Assembly: GCA_003439945.1 (NCBI GenBank)
Contig: QVRM01002191.1
Location: forward strand, 35,108 to 99,107
Direction: 5' to 3'
Source of the DNA: Dermanyssus gallinae
Lineage: Eukaryota; Arthropoda; Arachnida; Mesostigmata; Dermanyssidae
Length of the DNA stretch: 64,000 bases
Shown here: positions 34,355 to 46,182 of the stretch, one piece after another
Layout: each line of letters opens with the position of its first letter
Position numbering within the stretch: position 1 is the first letter of the stretch
Program-made: the position numbers and the translations under genes
The notes under the pieces: generated by a model
Databases searched by the model: none
What the model was told of the DNA's origin: nothing
What the model saw: the letters and a program-made list of their open reading frames with translations, nothing else

Positions 34355-37150
34355 TTGCCAATTTTTTCACCTTATGTTTAAATATTCTGACTAAGGTGAG
34401 TACGCCAATTTTCTTAGGAAGTTTGCTCCAAATAATTGGCAGGGTGTGCGCAAGAGCATGACGGGTGGATTCTTTTAGACCTACCGGCCACAAAAAACTC
34501 CTTGCACGTCAAGTTGTGCGTCTCTTACAGAATTCAGCGTCATCCGGAATAACTACTCTATACATCTTTAATGCAAATAAGGCAATTATTACCCTCTAAA
34601 TATCCAGTAGCGGCAAGAGCTTAAGTCATACAAACAATTACAAACAAAATTGCTACGGCGCAAATTAAAAACTAACCTGGGGGCATTATTCTGCTCCATG
34701 AATTACTTTCGCCCTATAAGTTACACCCCTTACATGAATTGCCTAAATCGAGATCACATAACAATAATTGGCACTAGTAGCATCTTAAATACCATAAGAA
34801 GGCCCTTACCAGTCACTCCTAGTTTTTGTAGACGACGAATGGATGAAATTAACGCATATCATTTAGGTGTAAGAACATCTAAGTGATAATGCCATGTAAG
34901 CGTCTCACGTAAAGTTAAGCCCAGACATTTGATAGTAGAGGAGGGTGTCATTTCCGTTTCATTGAACTTCAGCATCTCAACTTGGGTAGCCTTTTGAGCA
35001 GGGCAAAACAACGTAAGTCCAATTTTGGTTGCATTTATCGCCAGATCGAATTTTTCAAACACAAGAACACCATACTTCACTACTTGCATCGTATTTTGTA
35101 TGTCAGCTTGTATCGCAAATGGCAGAATACAAAAAAGTAAGGTCGTATCATTAGCATAGGCGATGAGCCTACAGGACGCTCCTAATGCAATCTCTTCAAT
35201 AATGAAATTGATCAAAATGGTAAAAATATAAGGTTTTAAGATTGACTCTTGCACCAATGCTTAGTCTTTCTAAAGGCGTTCAAAACAACCTATTTGTACT
35301 ACCTTGTTGTCATGCTGCCTCTCTGCTAGGTATGACCTAAGCCAGGACTCAACGGTGCCATTACAACCATGATTTTCGAGCATATGTAAAAACAACAAAT
35401 CATTTAGGTAGTTGAAAGCGGCAGAAATGTCCAAAAGTCCACGGAGGCATGGTTGGTCTATTTGGTAAGAGTTCACGACCTCCTGATAGATATGAGCGAG
35501 ATCAAGTTTCGTTGCCTTACAACGCCTTTAAATGTACAATTCATTGCAAAAGCCAAAAGGATTCTATATTTTACGGCTAACTTTTTACTTGCCTCTATTT
35601 TTCTTAACTGATTCCTCGAAAAGAAACCAATCGAACTAATATATCCATCGAATCTGGATTAACTACCTGTTCATATAATTTGGAGAAGTAATCTACTAAA
35701 TAAATTGGACGGCAATAATTCGGATTTTTTTACGGTCGTTTTCATTTTTTAAATAAGGGAATATTTGTGGACACCTTTAATCCAGCGGGAAGAAGACCAG
35801 TAGTCAGGGAACGGTTTATAATATGCGGCAATGGACGAGCAAGAGTAACGCAGAAAGCTTTGACAATCTGTCTGGGATTCCTGCAGTCCCAGCTCTCCAG
35901 GAAGTCTTAGTGGATTGTAGCGCTCTCGTACCTTTGGCGTACTCACTGGTAAAGAAAGAGCATGACAAATGACCAGAGCTGGCTAAATGTTTTCCATGAC
36001 GTGGAGAGCCTTTACTGTGTTCGTAGCAAAATTGTGGCTTAGTTTCGTTACGATCTCCATTGGCCCAGTGCGAAGTCCAGAACTTCCAGAGAAGTGGGAA
36101 ATTCCACCGGTCCCTGGCTCTGCCACACGAACCGATAATAAAGTTCCAAAACCGAAAAATGTTAGGTGCCAACGATAAAGTTTGTCAACGCTTTGCTACA
36201 GACGCCTCAACTTCCCAGAAAAATTGAACTTTATATGCTGTTTCAAATTACCCAAGAAGAAACTGTTAACGCATCTATTGTATTGCCAATGTATTGCCAC
36301 TAACAAGTTGAGAAAATACTCATCAATCGGCTATCCCCATGAATTTTGCCCTCTCGCGTTTGAAACCCTAGGTGCCCCTGGCGTTCGGACCAAGCAGCTG
36401 ATCCGCACAGTTGGGACCTTGTTAAACCTGTCATCCGGTGATAACAGGTCATCGTCCTTTTTTAAACAACGCCTGGATCTTGACATACAACGTGGAAACG
36501 CTGCCTCCGTTCGGGGCACACTCCTAAAGTGGTCTCGCCCTGGCCTCATCGAAACGGACACGTGACAACTTTACTCTATTGTATTGACTGTATTCAATGA
36601 CTAGCAAGTTACTGAAAGCTTCAAGAGCTTCTTCGGTGTCGTCAGCGTCATACACGTCTAAGCAGCTTAAACGGGCAATTCCATCAAGAAAAGAGCTGAC
36701 ACTCTCTCGATCGTGAACCCTTACTAAGGCCAAAGAAGCAGATAGGGCCTATGTAACCGGAGAACATTTTCCAGATAAAAACACTAGCACCGGGTAGTGA
36801 TCCGAAAACAGCCTAGTGCACCACACTACCGGGCAAATTTTTACGAAATTTCTAATATCAATATAGTCAATACAGGCACCGGAAGCAGGTCGAGTCGATC
36901 GCTTGATGACATGAAAGGTGCTTCTTGCTGAGGAAAATTATATATAGATTCCCTTGTCTGTATTAGTCAGCAAATTCAGGTTCGAGTCACCCATTACTAT
37001 ATATGGGAGAGCTAAACCCATTGGAAGTACCTCTTCCAACAGACCCAGCAGGACCGCTTTATGCGTGACCCGACTGGAATACATACCGATAGCAAACCCT
37101 CCAACTCTCCACCGTTGTCCTGGTCTTTTGAGCCCTCCCGGCCCGCGGTA
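34355..37150 (-). pseudogene. ORF2 remnant of the old LINE: endonuclease and RT
   Basis: The endonuclease N-terminus is lost. From about 37110 it reads GFAIGMYSSRV, VMGDSNLNLL (36960-37000), ACIDYIDI and LFSDHYPVLVF (about 36780-36820), so later active-site residues remain. After the inserted fragment come NKLYRWH-type, RFWNFI (36150) and GTAGIPDRLSKL segments. RT pieces are GLLDISAAFNYLND (35430), PYIFTILINFII, and YANDTTLLF (about 35150), where motif C reads YAND and one catalytic Asp is lost. LGVTGKGLLMVFKML (about 34780) and a final TRHALAHTLPIIWSKLP (34440) match the 51 kb C-terminus. Confidence 0.8.
36311..36574 (+). mobile_element. 3' fragment of an RLE-type LINE inserted in the old LINE
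   Basis: The plus strand encodes PLAFETLGAPG and a block ending QRLDLDIQRGNAASVRGTL, equivalent to VMAFGLKSSGVWG and QRVSLELQRGNA in the RLE element at 14.9 kb. Only the C-terminal about 80 residues remain, as expected for 5' truncation in target-primed integration. It is flanked by an imperfect direct repeat of about 37 bases (36274-36310 and 36575-36611, both starting TCTATTGTATTG), read as an aged target-site duplication inside the host LINE. Confidence 0.8.
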
Positions 37151-37496
37151 AAGTAGATAACTGTACAGTAACTAAAAATAGGTAATTCTGCTCCGTTTAG
37201 AGTTACAACTTAAAACTCGGATGATACTGATCATGTATGTAATTGCCTTACATGCGTAGGATTGTGTGATATAATGTCATTTGAACTATCTAATGTCATG
37301 GCCATGTTGTGTCTTACAAGGAAGAATATCACTCCAGTTTATCTGCCTAAGTATTGCTAACAAGCGTGCAATTGCACTAAAGAGGCTCTTCAGGCATTCT
37401 AGAGTTTGTAAACATATAGCATTCTAAATGATTGTGATGGGCTTAAACGCGGCAGCCACGCTTTTCTTTGCTTTGGTGCCTGGCGCAGGCCCAACC

Positions 37497-38352
37497 TCAG
37501 GAGCATGTGCTCTTTTTGTCTAACGTCGTTTTCTTCGTCATAGGTGTCGGCTTAGCTAGCAAATTCATCGTTTGTTTGCGGGGAATCGCTCTAATTTCCG
37601 GAAGATTGATTTTTACTTCTAAACCAGCCGCGGTTTCCACAACAACTGATCTCACAAGCGATGCGTAAGAGCGACTAAATATTGTGCCGTGGCAGAATGT
37701 TCGGCATATAAATCCAGTGTTGATGCAGGGCCTAATCAATAACCTTAAAAAGCCGTGGCGAGGTGGTCTACACTGACTTGTTGCCGTAGTCTGTCTTCCA
37801 TCTAAATCTTTCGTTTCTCAACTACGTACGCGCGTAACGGGCATTACGACGAGGAAGATGCATGGCAACCCTTACAATTTATCCTGTAAGCTTATTAGCA
37901 ACTCAGCGCTCCCTAACTTATTTAATTCGTCCTTATCCGAAAATCAAACTACGGCCAACTTGTTGCCCAGTTGTTGTCCAGATCTCTACAGCTTGTGGTC
38001 ACGCGGATGCCAAGAAGCTCTCTAAGGCCCAAAACCTTTTTGGTATTTTCAACAGCATGGTCCAAACATGAATAAAACCTTATTACGATTCAGGCTTAGT
38101 ATCAGGGTATAGTCGAAACAGCTTACTACAGAGAGCTAGCATGTTGCCCTGGAAAGATCTGCTTGCTGCAGACACTTTCGAGATCAATCCTGCCTGCCCG
38201 GCTTCCCCTAGCAGCTTCTCCTTCTTTCCCTTCGACTCTTCTTGCGGCTCTGCCTTACGTTTATTTATAGCGGTTGCCCCTATATTCTTCGTTTTTACCG
38301 GGGCTCTTTTGCTCGTAGCACCCTATACAGCAGGACTACACAGCAGTGAACG
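37497..38352 (-). pseudogene. ORF1 remnant of the old LINE
   Basis: At 38300-38090 a lysine-rich frame leads into MLALCSKLFRLYP, matching LLPLCGELFRRFP in the intact ORF1 (54063-55616). HAVENTKKVLGLRELLG near 38050-37980 follows in another frame, and SYASLVRSVVVETAAGLEV (37497-37670) matches TYAAVVRSLVVETSAGPEI near its C-terminal third. The zinc-knuckle block is not visible and is probably deleted between about 37740 and 37950. The gene is clearly non-functional. Confidence 0.75.
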
Positions 38353-38380
38353 TAGCAGATGACCGGTGGAAGTACTTAGT

Positions 38381-39196
38381 GTTGCAAATTTTACGCCCGT
38401 CGAATCCACTTCTCATTGAATAGTCTAGAGTATAAACACAGAATGTTGTCCACAGCTTCTTTTGCCCTTATGTCAATGCCCGGCAGCCTGCCTCACCACA
38501 CCTGAACACAAATCTTCTGAACAACACCACGATAGACCACTCAAAGTAAAAGAAGGTCGACAAGCCCCACACGCAGCCGTTGCATTCTCTTCAAACCGAA
38601 ACCGGAAAACTGTATGATGTGCAAGTCACAGGAAAGAGTCTATAGCAGCGTCGGTCATGGCGCTAATATGAAATATTCAGGAAATAGACCTGCGAACTGC
38701 ACTCAGTATATTCCGTTTTAACATTATACCGAATAATTGTTACGGCATGAATAGCTTTTAAATGAATAGGCACATTACAAGCTTACGAAAATTCAAATCA
38801 AATCGTCCGCGTAAAAACAGCAATATAAAAAACACTTACGGGAGTGCCCGCCAGCCCGAATAGACAGGCCAGCGCCCCCACCTTTCCCTCTATCGGGGTT
38901 CCGAATGGAGGTACCACACTACTCCGCCCTACCAATTAGACGCGATCACTCCGCGATTCCGCGTTACACCCCAGAATATACAATCCCTCCCATAAGGGAG
39001 GCTCGACCACTCTAGAGCAGGGGGGCCCCACCGCTGCGAAGGGCAGCAGCGGAGCCAGATGGTCCTTTCGATAGGCGGTCTGCGTTCATGTGGCTATCTC
39101 GCCCTTATTGTGCCTATTAAGCCAAGGCAGCAGGCGTCCCAGACGGTACTCCCAGGTTGCTAAAGCCCGAGGCATTAACCGTCTGGCCCGGGGTCC
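38381..39196. other. No gene recognised
   Basis: No domain-like frame. A GC-rich, proline/alanine-biased stretch at about 38850-39190 has no open frame of note. Confidence 0.5.
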
Positions 39197-39465
39197 ATGT
39201 GCAACACATTTCCCCCGTATATCATAGTAACCTTAACAGCCCTCGAATGGGCCACGACAAAATGACAATATGCATTCGTTGCCACTTAACCGATATCGTC
39301 TGTCTTGCCTCCCGCGCCAACAAAAGTGACCTCGGGAATGTTACTATTGGGAGCTTGTACCGTCTAACCAACTTTCAAGTGGGCGCGTGAAAGTCCCCGC
39401 AGCGCGCGAAAGTCGCGCACCACGGCGGACCGACGCCGGAAAGAGAGTCATAGTTACTCCCGCAA
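39197..39465 (-). repeat. 28S-headed repeat (R2-target SINE/SIDE-like), copy 1
   Basis: Read on the minus strand it begins TTTGC then GGGAGTAACTATGACTCTC and TT (39441-39463). This is the universally conserved 28S rRNA sequence just upstream of the R2 insertion site. About 240 bases unrelated to 28S follow, including a strong hairpin (39393-39431, GCGCGA/TCGCGC core) and a segment (39334-39347) nearly complementary to the 28S head. The unit matches 46183-46448. It is not embedded in rDNA. R2-derived non-autonomous elements with a 5' self-cleaving ribozyme would have this layout. Confidence 0.75.
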
Positions 39466-39660
39466 ACCGAGCAAGATGGCTTAGTGGCAAAGCCTTTGCC
39501 TTGCATTCGGGAGGACTGAGTTCGAGACCCAGTCCGGCCTCTTTTAAATTGGTTTGCATGGTTTCCAATTTAGATAAGGGAAATGCCCGTAGTGGATTAA
39601 AAATTAGCCATGACATGAAAAAAACCGTACACGGGCAATTAGCCTTACGAAAAAAAAAAT
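39466..39660 (+). mobile_element. tRNA-derived SINE, copy 2
   Basis: Same family as 18254-18454: A box TGGCTTAGTGG, B box GGTTCGAGACC (here TTCGAGACCC), body and an A-rich end (39650-39659). It starts two bases after the 5' limit of the 28S-headed repeat, so the two lie head to head on opposite strands. Confidence 0.9.
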
Positions 39661-40499
39661 AAGTCTCAAAAATCGTTTTAGCAACATTTGGACACAAGTT
39701 TGCCGGAGAACAGACATTTTTTGAATGTCTGATTTGAAATAGATACGATTTTAAACAGGGTATTGTACAAGAATATATAAGCAGACGTGCACAATGATAA
39801 ATGCATTTTGTAAACGACAAATATGGTGCTAACCTGGCATGGTCTTGAAATTATAAGTGTCGGAACAAGACAGACAAATGAAAATAAAAGCCTCTTAGAA
39901 GAACTGCTCTGCATTATGCAGATTAACATTACACAGCTTTCATCACTACATCTGCATGACAGAAAATTGCTTCAACTTAGCTTATTCTGTATGCAAAATA
40001 TGCGGAGAAATGCTATGTATTGAAATGTATATACAGCGATATGTCCTCAGTTAGCTTGTGTGAACGACATTATAGACATAAAGAACTATATATAGTTTAT
40101 AATCACCGCCCACGTAGCGAATGAAATAAACAATTCATATAGAAAACAAACTGTGGCGACAAGCCAAAATAGTGGTCCTGCTGGTCTTTTTTCGGCGGAG
40201 GTTTTATTATTGTTGCGTACTATTGTTGTAGGTGAGAGAATGAGAAGTGTCCTACTTCCTTTCTCGAGTAGTGTGGGACTCGACCCCGGGGACGAATGTT
40301 AATCCGCTGAGAATCATACCCACTAAATGCAACTCCCTCTAAGCTTTACACTCTTATAGCCAAGATCTTCATAGAACAGTACTATGGGCCATCAGGTGAA
40401 CTGGTTAGTGCCACTCGGATCACATGGATGCCCTCAACGACGTGCTCTATTCCAACACCTGCGCACCCGTATTATTCAAAGTCACGTGTTCTGCTGCAA
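39661..40499. other. No gene recognised
   Basis: AT-rich. The minus-strand segment near 40260-40330 could be the 3' UTR of the R1-like remnant that follows. Confidence 0.4.
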
Positions 40500-42280
40500 G
40501 CGAAAGTCTAGCTCTCCTGAGTCTCCCCAAAGCTCTGTTTTCCGTCAATACCGCCGTAGCCATAGCTGCTCCCAGCTTGCATCGAAAGTCGTCTTGCCTC
40601 TCCTCCTGGGGTCCTCCTCTCTCCTGGGGAGTCCTCTAGGGAGGGGGGGATATTTGCTCTACTTTTCTTTCCCTGGTTAGTGCTATTGCCTAGGCTTTGC
40701 AACTTCTCTAACGTTAGTTTCTTCCAGTATCTGGCACTTCCAGGTCTGGGAGTTTTTTTCACTGCCTGGCACTTTAGAAGAGTGTGAGTCGAATCATCCC
40801 ACGCTTCTTCCTGGCAGTGAACACAGTTCGCCAAGGAAGCTTTTCTAATTCAAAAGAGGAGGCTTTTAAAGTCCCCTATGTCTACTGAGGGTGTGCATAG
40901 GGTAATAATTCAGTTCTCCCGCCAGCAGCTCTATCCACTTTTTGACGTGCGGCATAAAGAATAGAAGAACGTTCCCCAGTGGTCTAGAAGGAATAGCGTC
41001 CCATTTGGCCTGCCATGCTTTCATTGCTTTTATTTCTCTCTCGTTTTTTCCTTACTGCAGCTCGGCCGTTGTCCCACAGTGTTCGTCTCTCCTCCACCTT
41101 CAGATCCCAGGAACGGGCTCCTGCCAACATCGGAGCCGCGCTTGTACTAACCATGAGATACGCCTGCAAAATCCAGATTGCCGCCACTTTCTGGGTGTCC
41201 AAGGATCCCTTTGTTCTTCCTTATTTCCAAAGAGGCCTTGAGCCAGACCAAGAACCTAAACCTAAAAAAAACCTAAGCGCGATAGACTCGGCCACTGACA
41301 TCAACAGTCTGCGCCTGCATGATCTTGTATTCGAATGTTTGGCAGAATTTTCGATTGCATTGGCTGTTTTAGCCACCTTAGCTGAGCATATCGCTATATG
41401 GCTGAGCCCCGTAAGGCCGTTGTTCAAGCGGATCCCTAAGTACTGGGCCTCTTTGACCTGCTTTCTTTGCGGCTCTGCTAGCTGTGGTCTGATAGGACCA
41501 GTCTTTTTTTTCCTGTGGGTAGTATAGCCCCGTTTTTCTCCGGATTATTTACTAAGTCGGCTTTGCCATCCTCCTCGCAGACCCTAGAATTTTGTTAGCT
41601 TTCAATTCTTCTGCAGTTTTTGTCTGCACTGCGATAGCCAGAGCATCTACATACACTATCTTATGTAGAAGGTTATCCTGGCGGAGGACGTCATCTTAAG
41701 CGAGGTTCCAGAGCAATGGACACAGGATCAAGCTTTGCGGAACTTCTGCTGTCATCAATATTTTGACTTCAATGTTGAAGACAATTCGATCCTCCAGGTA
41801 TTCTGAGATGACATGAATGAAATAATATGAGACCTTTTTCTCACTAACATGTTATGTATTGAACTTTACGGAAGGCTGTTAAAGGCATTTCTGACGTCTA
41901 GAAGGAATGCACGAAACGGTCCCCTGGTGTATATAGTTGAGCTCTGTAAAAGGCCAGCCTGGCCGCAATCCGGTGGACAGGGGTGAGTTTTTCCTGAATT
42001 CTTATTGGGAGGGCGAAAGGAGCCTCAATGCTTGCATTGTATTCCTTCGCCAGGGTATTCCGTAGGCAAATGGGTCTGAATCTTTCGTTGTTATTGGGAA
42101 AGAGTTAATCCGGTTCCAGTCTGAGGGTGTTGTTCCCCTTCCGGTCGCTGTGGGTATTTATGCAACCATATACTCTATAAACAGTATTTTGACCGTCAGA
42201 AACGGGATGCCGTCTGGCTCTGGAGCTTTTTCTGATATATGTCTTGCCGCAGCTCTGAGTATCCCTAAGGGTTTACCCCT
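40500..42280 (-). mobile_element. R1-clade LINE remnant (RT to C-terminal zinc knuckle)
   Basis: Minus-strand translation in changing frames gives R1-clade landmarks in the right order: KAPEPDGIPFL (about 42220), LLDVRNAFNSLP (about 41890), SEYLEDRIVF (about 41810), VPQSLILCPLLWNLA (about 41730), YVDALAIAV (about 41645), RLLMSVAESIAL, ILQAYLMVSTSAAPMLAG (about 41150) and a terminal CVHC...HTLLKC knuckle (40770-40830). The 5' half is missing. Confidence 0.75.
40508..42260 (-). pseudogene. R1-clade ORF2 fragment: reverse transcriptase and CCHC end
   Basis: The RT fingers and palm are recognisable, but a stop replaces Trp after NSLP and the Gly of the PQG motif is lost. Motif C reads YVDA, so a catalytic Asp is missing. 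The thumb and the region equivalent to ER..W..R follow (41202-40984), then C-x2-C-x(8-9)-H-x4-C at the end of the coding part, as in R1 and related elements. At least four frame changes are present. In an intact R1 this enzyme integrates into 28S rRNA genes; the flanks here are not rDNA. Confidence 0.75.
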
Positions 42281-42524
42281 TTTCTGAGGGTACCCCTTGC
42301 TGCTATATGGTATCCTGTCAAAGCGCGTATTGCGGGATGAGTTTGTTCAAAGCCGGGTTAATTACGCCAGCTATTTGTCTTACTTCTCACAATTTCTTGT
42401 TTCAGTACGGCTTTACATTTTCGATAATTGGTCAACGCTTGGGCTTCGTCCTTTGGGGTTTTGTGTGGCTTTTAGGTCACGTCTTGCTCTATTGCACTAG
42501 CAGTGGTGTTATATCATCAATATA

Positions 42525-42656
42525 TTGGCTGGCAACTCACTCGCTTTGGGTGAATGGGCTTAGTAGTTCGAGTGCATACTACTTGTTTCACGAATAATTT
42601 GGCTGGTTGTTCGCTCGCTTTGAGTGTATGGGTTTAGTAGCTAGAGTGCAGACTAC
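42525..42656. repeat. Diverged tandem duplication, 74-bp period
   Basis: The unit TTGGCTGG...CTCGCTTTG(G/A)GTG...GGG(C/T)TTAGTAG...GAGTGCA(T/G)ACTAC occurs at 42525-42582 and again at 42599-42656. Confidence 0.8.
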
Positions 42657-45600
42657 ATTAGTGCAGTTGTTTCTGTGGGTCAACATGAAACGGCATTTAT
42701 TGATTTATAGATGATTGAGATATAAAAGAACAGGACTGTTATTAGTTAAGAATTAATTTCATTTCAAAAATTCAATCGTAGCCATGAAGTGACCAGTGCC
42801 TGGTTATTGCCTGTTTTACATCGCAAATCTCAGAGATAAGATCTTGCCGTCGTTGAATGGCTTTTGCAGTCCATGGGTCTCATCACCTGTTTTGCAGCAA
42901 AAAAGGATTCCACGTCCTTCACTCCTCAAGAGTAGACGGACGAGGGCCAGTACGACAGTTACCATGCCGTATCATGTCCCAGCAGTTTAGCCAATAGCCG
43001 AACTGCCAAGACGACAGAAGATCGTAATGTGAAAAAACACTAGTTGCGTCTATTGTAGATGTATGTGATTATACTTAACTGGGGTAAATAAACCATACTA
43101 TAGAACGTGTAGGAACCGTTTAATAGGTAGCTCTATAATAACCGACGATGCCTCTCGGCGTAAAACTAAATTCGTTGGCGTAATTCACTGGCATCACTCA
43201 TGTCGACTTCAAGAGTGTTTGAAATGTTTTATTGTAGAAGTTATAGTAGCAGTAAAAACTGTCCGTTTATTTATTAGTATTCATATTCGATGCAAAGCGA
43301 CTTCTTGCACAGGCAAGTGTGGCACCACAGCCGAAATGTGGTTTGTTGCAAGGTGAAGATGCAAACGTTCTTTAAAATATATCTATTGCGTTACCGTCTT
43401 TCCAAAACCTAGGTAAAAAATAATATACATTTAATATTTTTCGCCGACTCTTTTCATCGGCCTTTCATTTGTCTATCAACAAAATTGTGAAATTATCACA
43501 GAGAAACTCTAATAGCTCGTTCTGAATTAACACAAATCATAACACTATGGGGCTGATATCGAAAATGGACACAAAATCCAATTAAAGCAATGTATATTCG
43601 CATCTTTTGGTTAAATAGCTATTAAACCCTTCACGTAGTCCAAAACGATTAACTACTGCTGCTTCTCTTCAATATGGCTATGGAATATTTGTAGAGCAAA
43701 ACGCTTATGGCCCTCGAATATTAGACATTTTACAGTTTTAAATATATTTACTCATCAAATGGCAACACGCATACAGCAATATTTACTATTACTTTACTAT
43801 TATATTTATACTACTATAAATAAATACAATTATTAATGACCAAATACCTATTTGATTTTCTAAAAAAAAAGTTACGTTAATGTGTACAGCAAAATCACCA
43901 GTATCTTGGTTGTAGTTGTCTATTACGGCAGATGTATCACAAAAGCGCAGGTCCTGGTTAACTGTAGTTCAACTAAAACGTCAAGTATATTTTAATTGTG
44001 TACGGCACGGCGTAAATGTTGTTCGTCAACGGTCCCGCACATTTTTATAACTGATTTCATCTCGATAAAGCCCGATATAGCATTACCGTAGTACAATTAC
44101 CGAATGTGAAATTTGTACAGTTTTATAAATACATAGAAGCTTTTCGGAAAACAGGCGTATCATCGTGTACACATTACATGAACGTTACAACGTTGCGCTG
44201 AGCAATTGAAGCATATAATATGTCATTGCTCGCTAAAAAAGTAGTTGATAACTATATCCCAACGTTGATAATAGTATCTGGGCTTTTTGCAATAATGCTT
44301 TTAGATGAGGCCTAGGAGATACGCCATTTCAGGAGCAGCTTACGCTAAATGTCAATTGTGCTGTCAAAGACACGGATGGCTTTCCAGAGACGTGTCTTAG
44401 ATATCTCAATCTCATATATATTACTTAGTGGTTAAAACCTTTATTTAGGTTTAAATAGGGCTAATACCGATCTGGCTCAGATATATTTTGATATATATAT
44501 ATATATATATATACAAAGGCATAATGGAGTGAGTACACAAGGAAATATGCTTTGTTACATTGAAGCAGGTTTGACTAGTGATTGCAGTTGTGCGTGCATA
44601 TCGTACGAATGTGCGGATTTTCAAGCCAGCCACAGGAGGGGCGCAGTAAGTAGCGGCTTCAGTACACTAGAATATGTGCGCTTCGGTGTGCTGGATCTCC
44701 GCTCAACGGTGCGGAGACTTGCACCGCTAGCTTCGTTCGTGTCGATAGCGGTGGGCACTAGCCAATCCGGTGAGCGCTATCAGCTGTATAGATTCCAAAG
44801 CGGAAGATATTTGCAATAAAAAATATATTCTTGCACACTCCCGCAGCTGTCCGGTGCGGAATTGGCGTACGAGGCGGGGAGGGGGGGGACGGTCCAACCG
44901 GCGAGGATAGGCGAGGATGAACCTTACGCAACATCTTGCGCGGCATTTCGTACCCGACCAACGTCAACAACCCCACGTTGTTTTTTCGTCCACTCCGTTG
45001 CCTGCCACCCACTTCTTATCTGCTTCCTATACAACGCCTCTTTCGTATTATTCTTCTTCTTCTTCTCCTCCTGCCTCCTACCGGGGCAACTGTTCACTAT
45101 GTATGAAATGCGCCCGCTTTTAGGAGGCTCTTCCGACATACATCCCTCCACGGCCCCTCGCTTCCTCCCGGCAAGGAACTCGGTCGCCAAACGTCGCTGA
45201 ATCGTCGTCTTCGCAGCCACCGCAAAACTCCGTGTCGAAAAATCCCGCAATGAAAGAAGCTCAAGGGGAGCCCTCAAATCGCATAAGCCTTGGATGACAG
45301 CTCTCTTCATTGAGGTCGACCTACTTGAGCACCCTCTCTCGCGCTGCCGCGCCCTGCAGCCTCGTCTGCTCGGCAGCAGACAGCGTCGGCGACGCCCGGC
45401 CGGTCTCGCTGATGCCAGCCAAGCTTTTTTTGGGGTAAGCCTAATCCGCCACGACTTGGGCTTCGATCACGCAGCGGCGCCACGACAACGGTGCTAGCAG
45501 AGATCACCGGACGTGAGTTATCCCGCTCTTCCTTCCTCCCACTGACTAACCAGATGGCCAACCGGAAAATGCATGAGGGCGATGCGCAGCCAGCAGGTTT

Positions 45601-46182
45601 GCCCTCGCTTGACTGATAGATACTTCGTTCACGTTTCTTCCGAAATACCAGCCGCAGCAGCGACTGTCATTTCCTTAAGGTCCTCTCATCGCCACTGTCG
45701 TCACAAGCGCGAAACGCCTCGTACGAGCAAACTACCTAACTAAGCGTTGAGGCAGCTATGTGGGCGAATTTTGGGGGGGGGGGGCGCAGTATTCAGGCAA
45801 GTAAATCCTTCAAACATGCTACAAGATGAAGCTACAACAATGTTTTTGTCTTGCAGCACAAATAAGTAGTGCACACAGGTATCGGAACCGTGTCTGGCGT
45901 AAGCAGTAACGTCGCATGCTCAAAGACTCAAGGGGTTTTCTTTAGCTTTTTTCTTTAACTCAACGGCACTTTAACCTAAAACGCAGACCAATTTATCACT
46001 AAAAGGATTGCATTGGAACAAAACTGAGAAAAACTATGTAGAAATATACATAAGTGCAAGAAGTGGCTACTAAGCAAACATACGGCTTAAAAGGGGCTTT
46101 CTTTTCTAGAAATCGCGCTTGATTTTGTCTGGCGCCGTTGATATTTTCCAGTTTGCCGGTGGTCCAAAAGTGTGTACGGGCG
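42657..46182. other. No gene recognised; microsatellites and GC-rich block
   Basis: 42.7-44.5 kb is AT-rich without frames of note. A (TA)n array lies at about 44491-44512. 44.86-45.56 kb is GC-rich with TTC/CTC runs that create long frames on both strands; none resembles a known protein. A G-tract of 13 lies at about 45773-45784. Confidence 0.5.

Larger units (their letters stand above)
34340..38380 (-). mobile_element. Old full-length LINE related to the 51-56 kb element
   Basis: Minus-strand remnants are collinear with the ORF1 and ORF2 of the 51-56 kb element, from ORF1 at about 38350 to the ORF2 C-terminus at about 34370. Conservation is much lower than in the 51-56 kb copy and many frames are interrupted, so this is an older insertion. 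It is split by a plus-strand RLE-LINE fragment (36311-36574). Confidence 0.8.

Noticed and set aside
39197..39465. A genuine rDNA fragment
   Set aside because: Only the 23-24 bases at the end match 28S; the remaining sequence is not rRNA and recurs as a unit at 46 kb.
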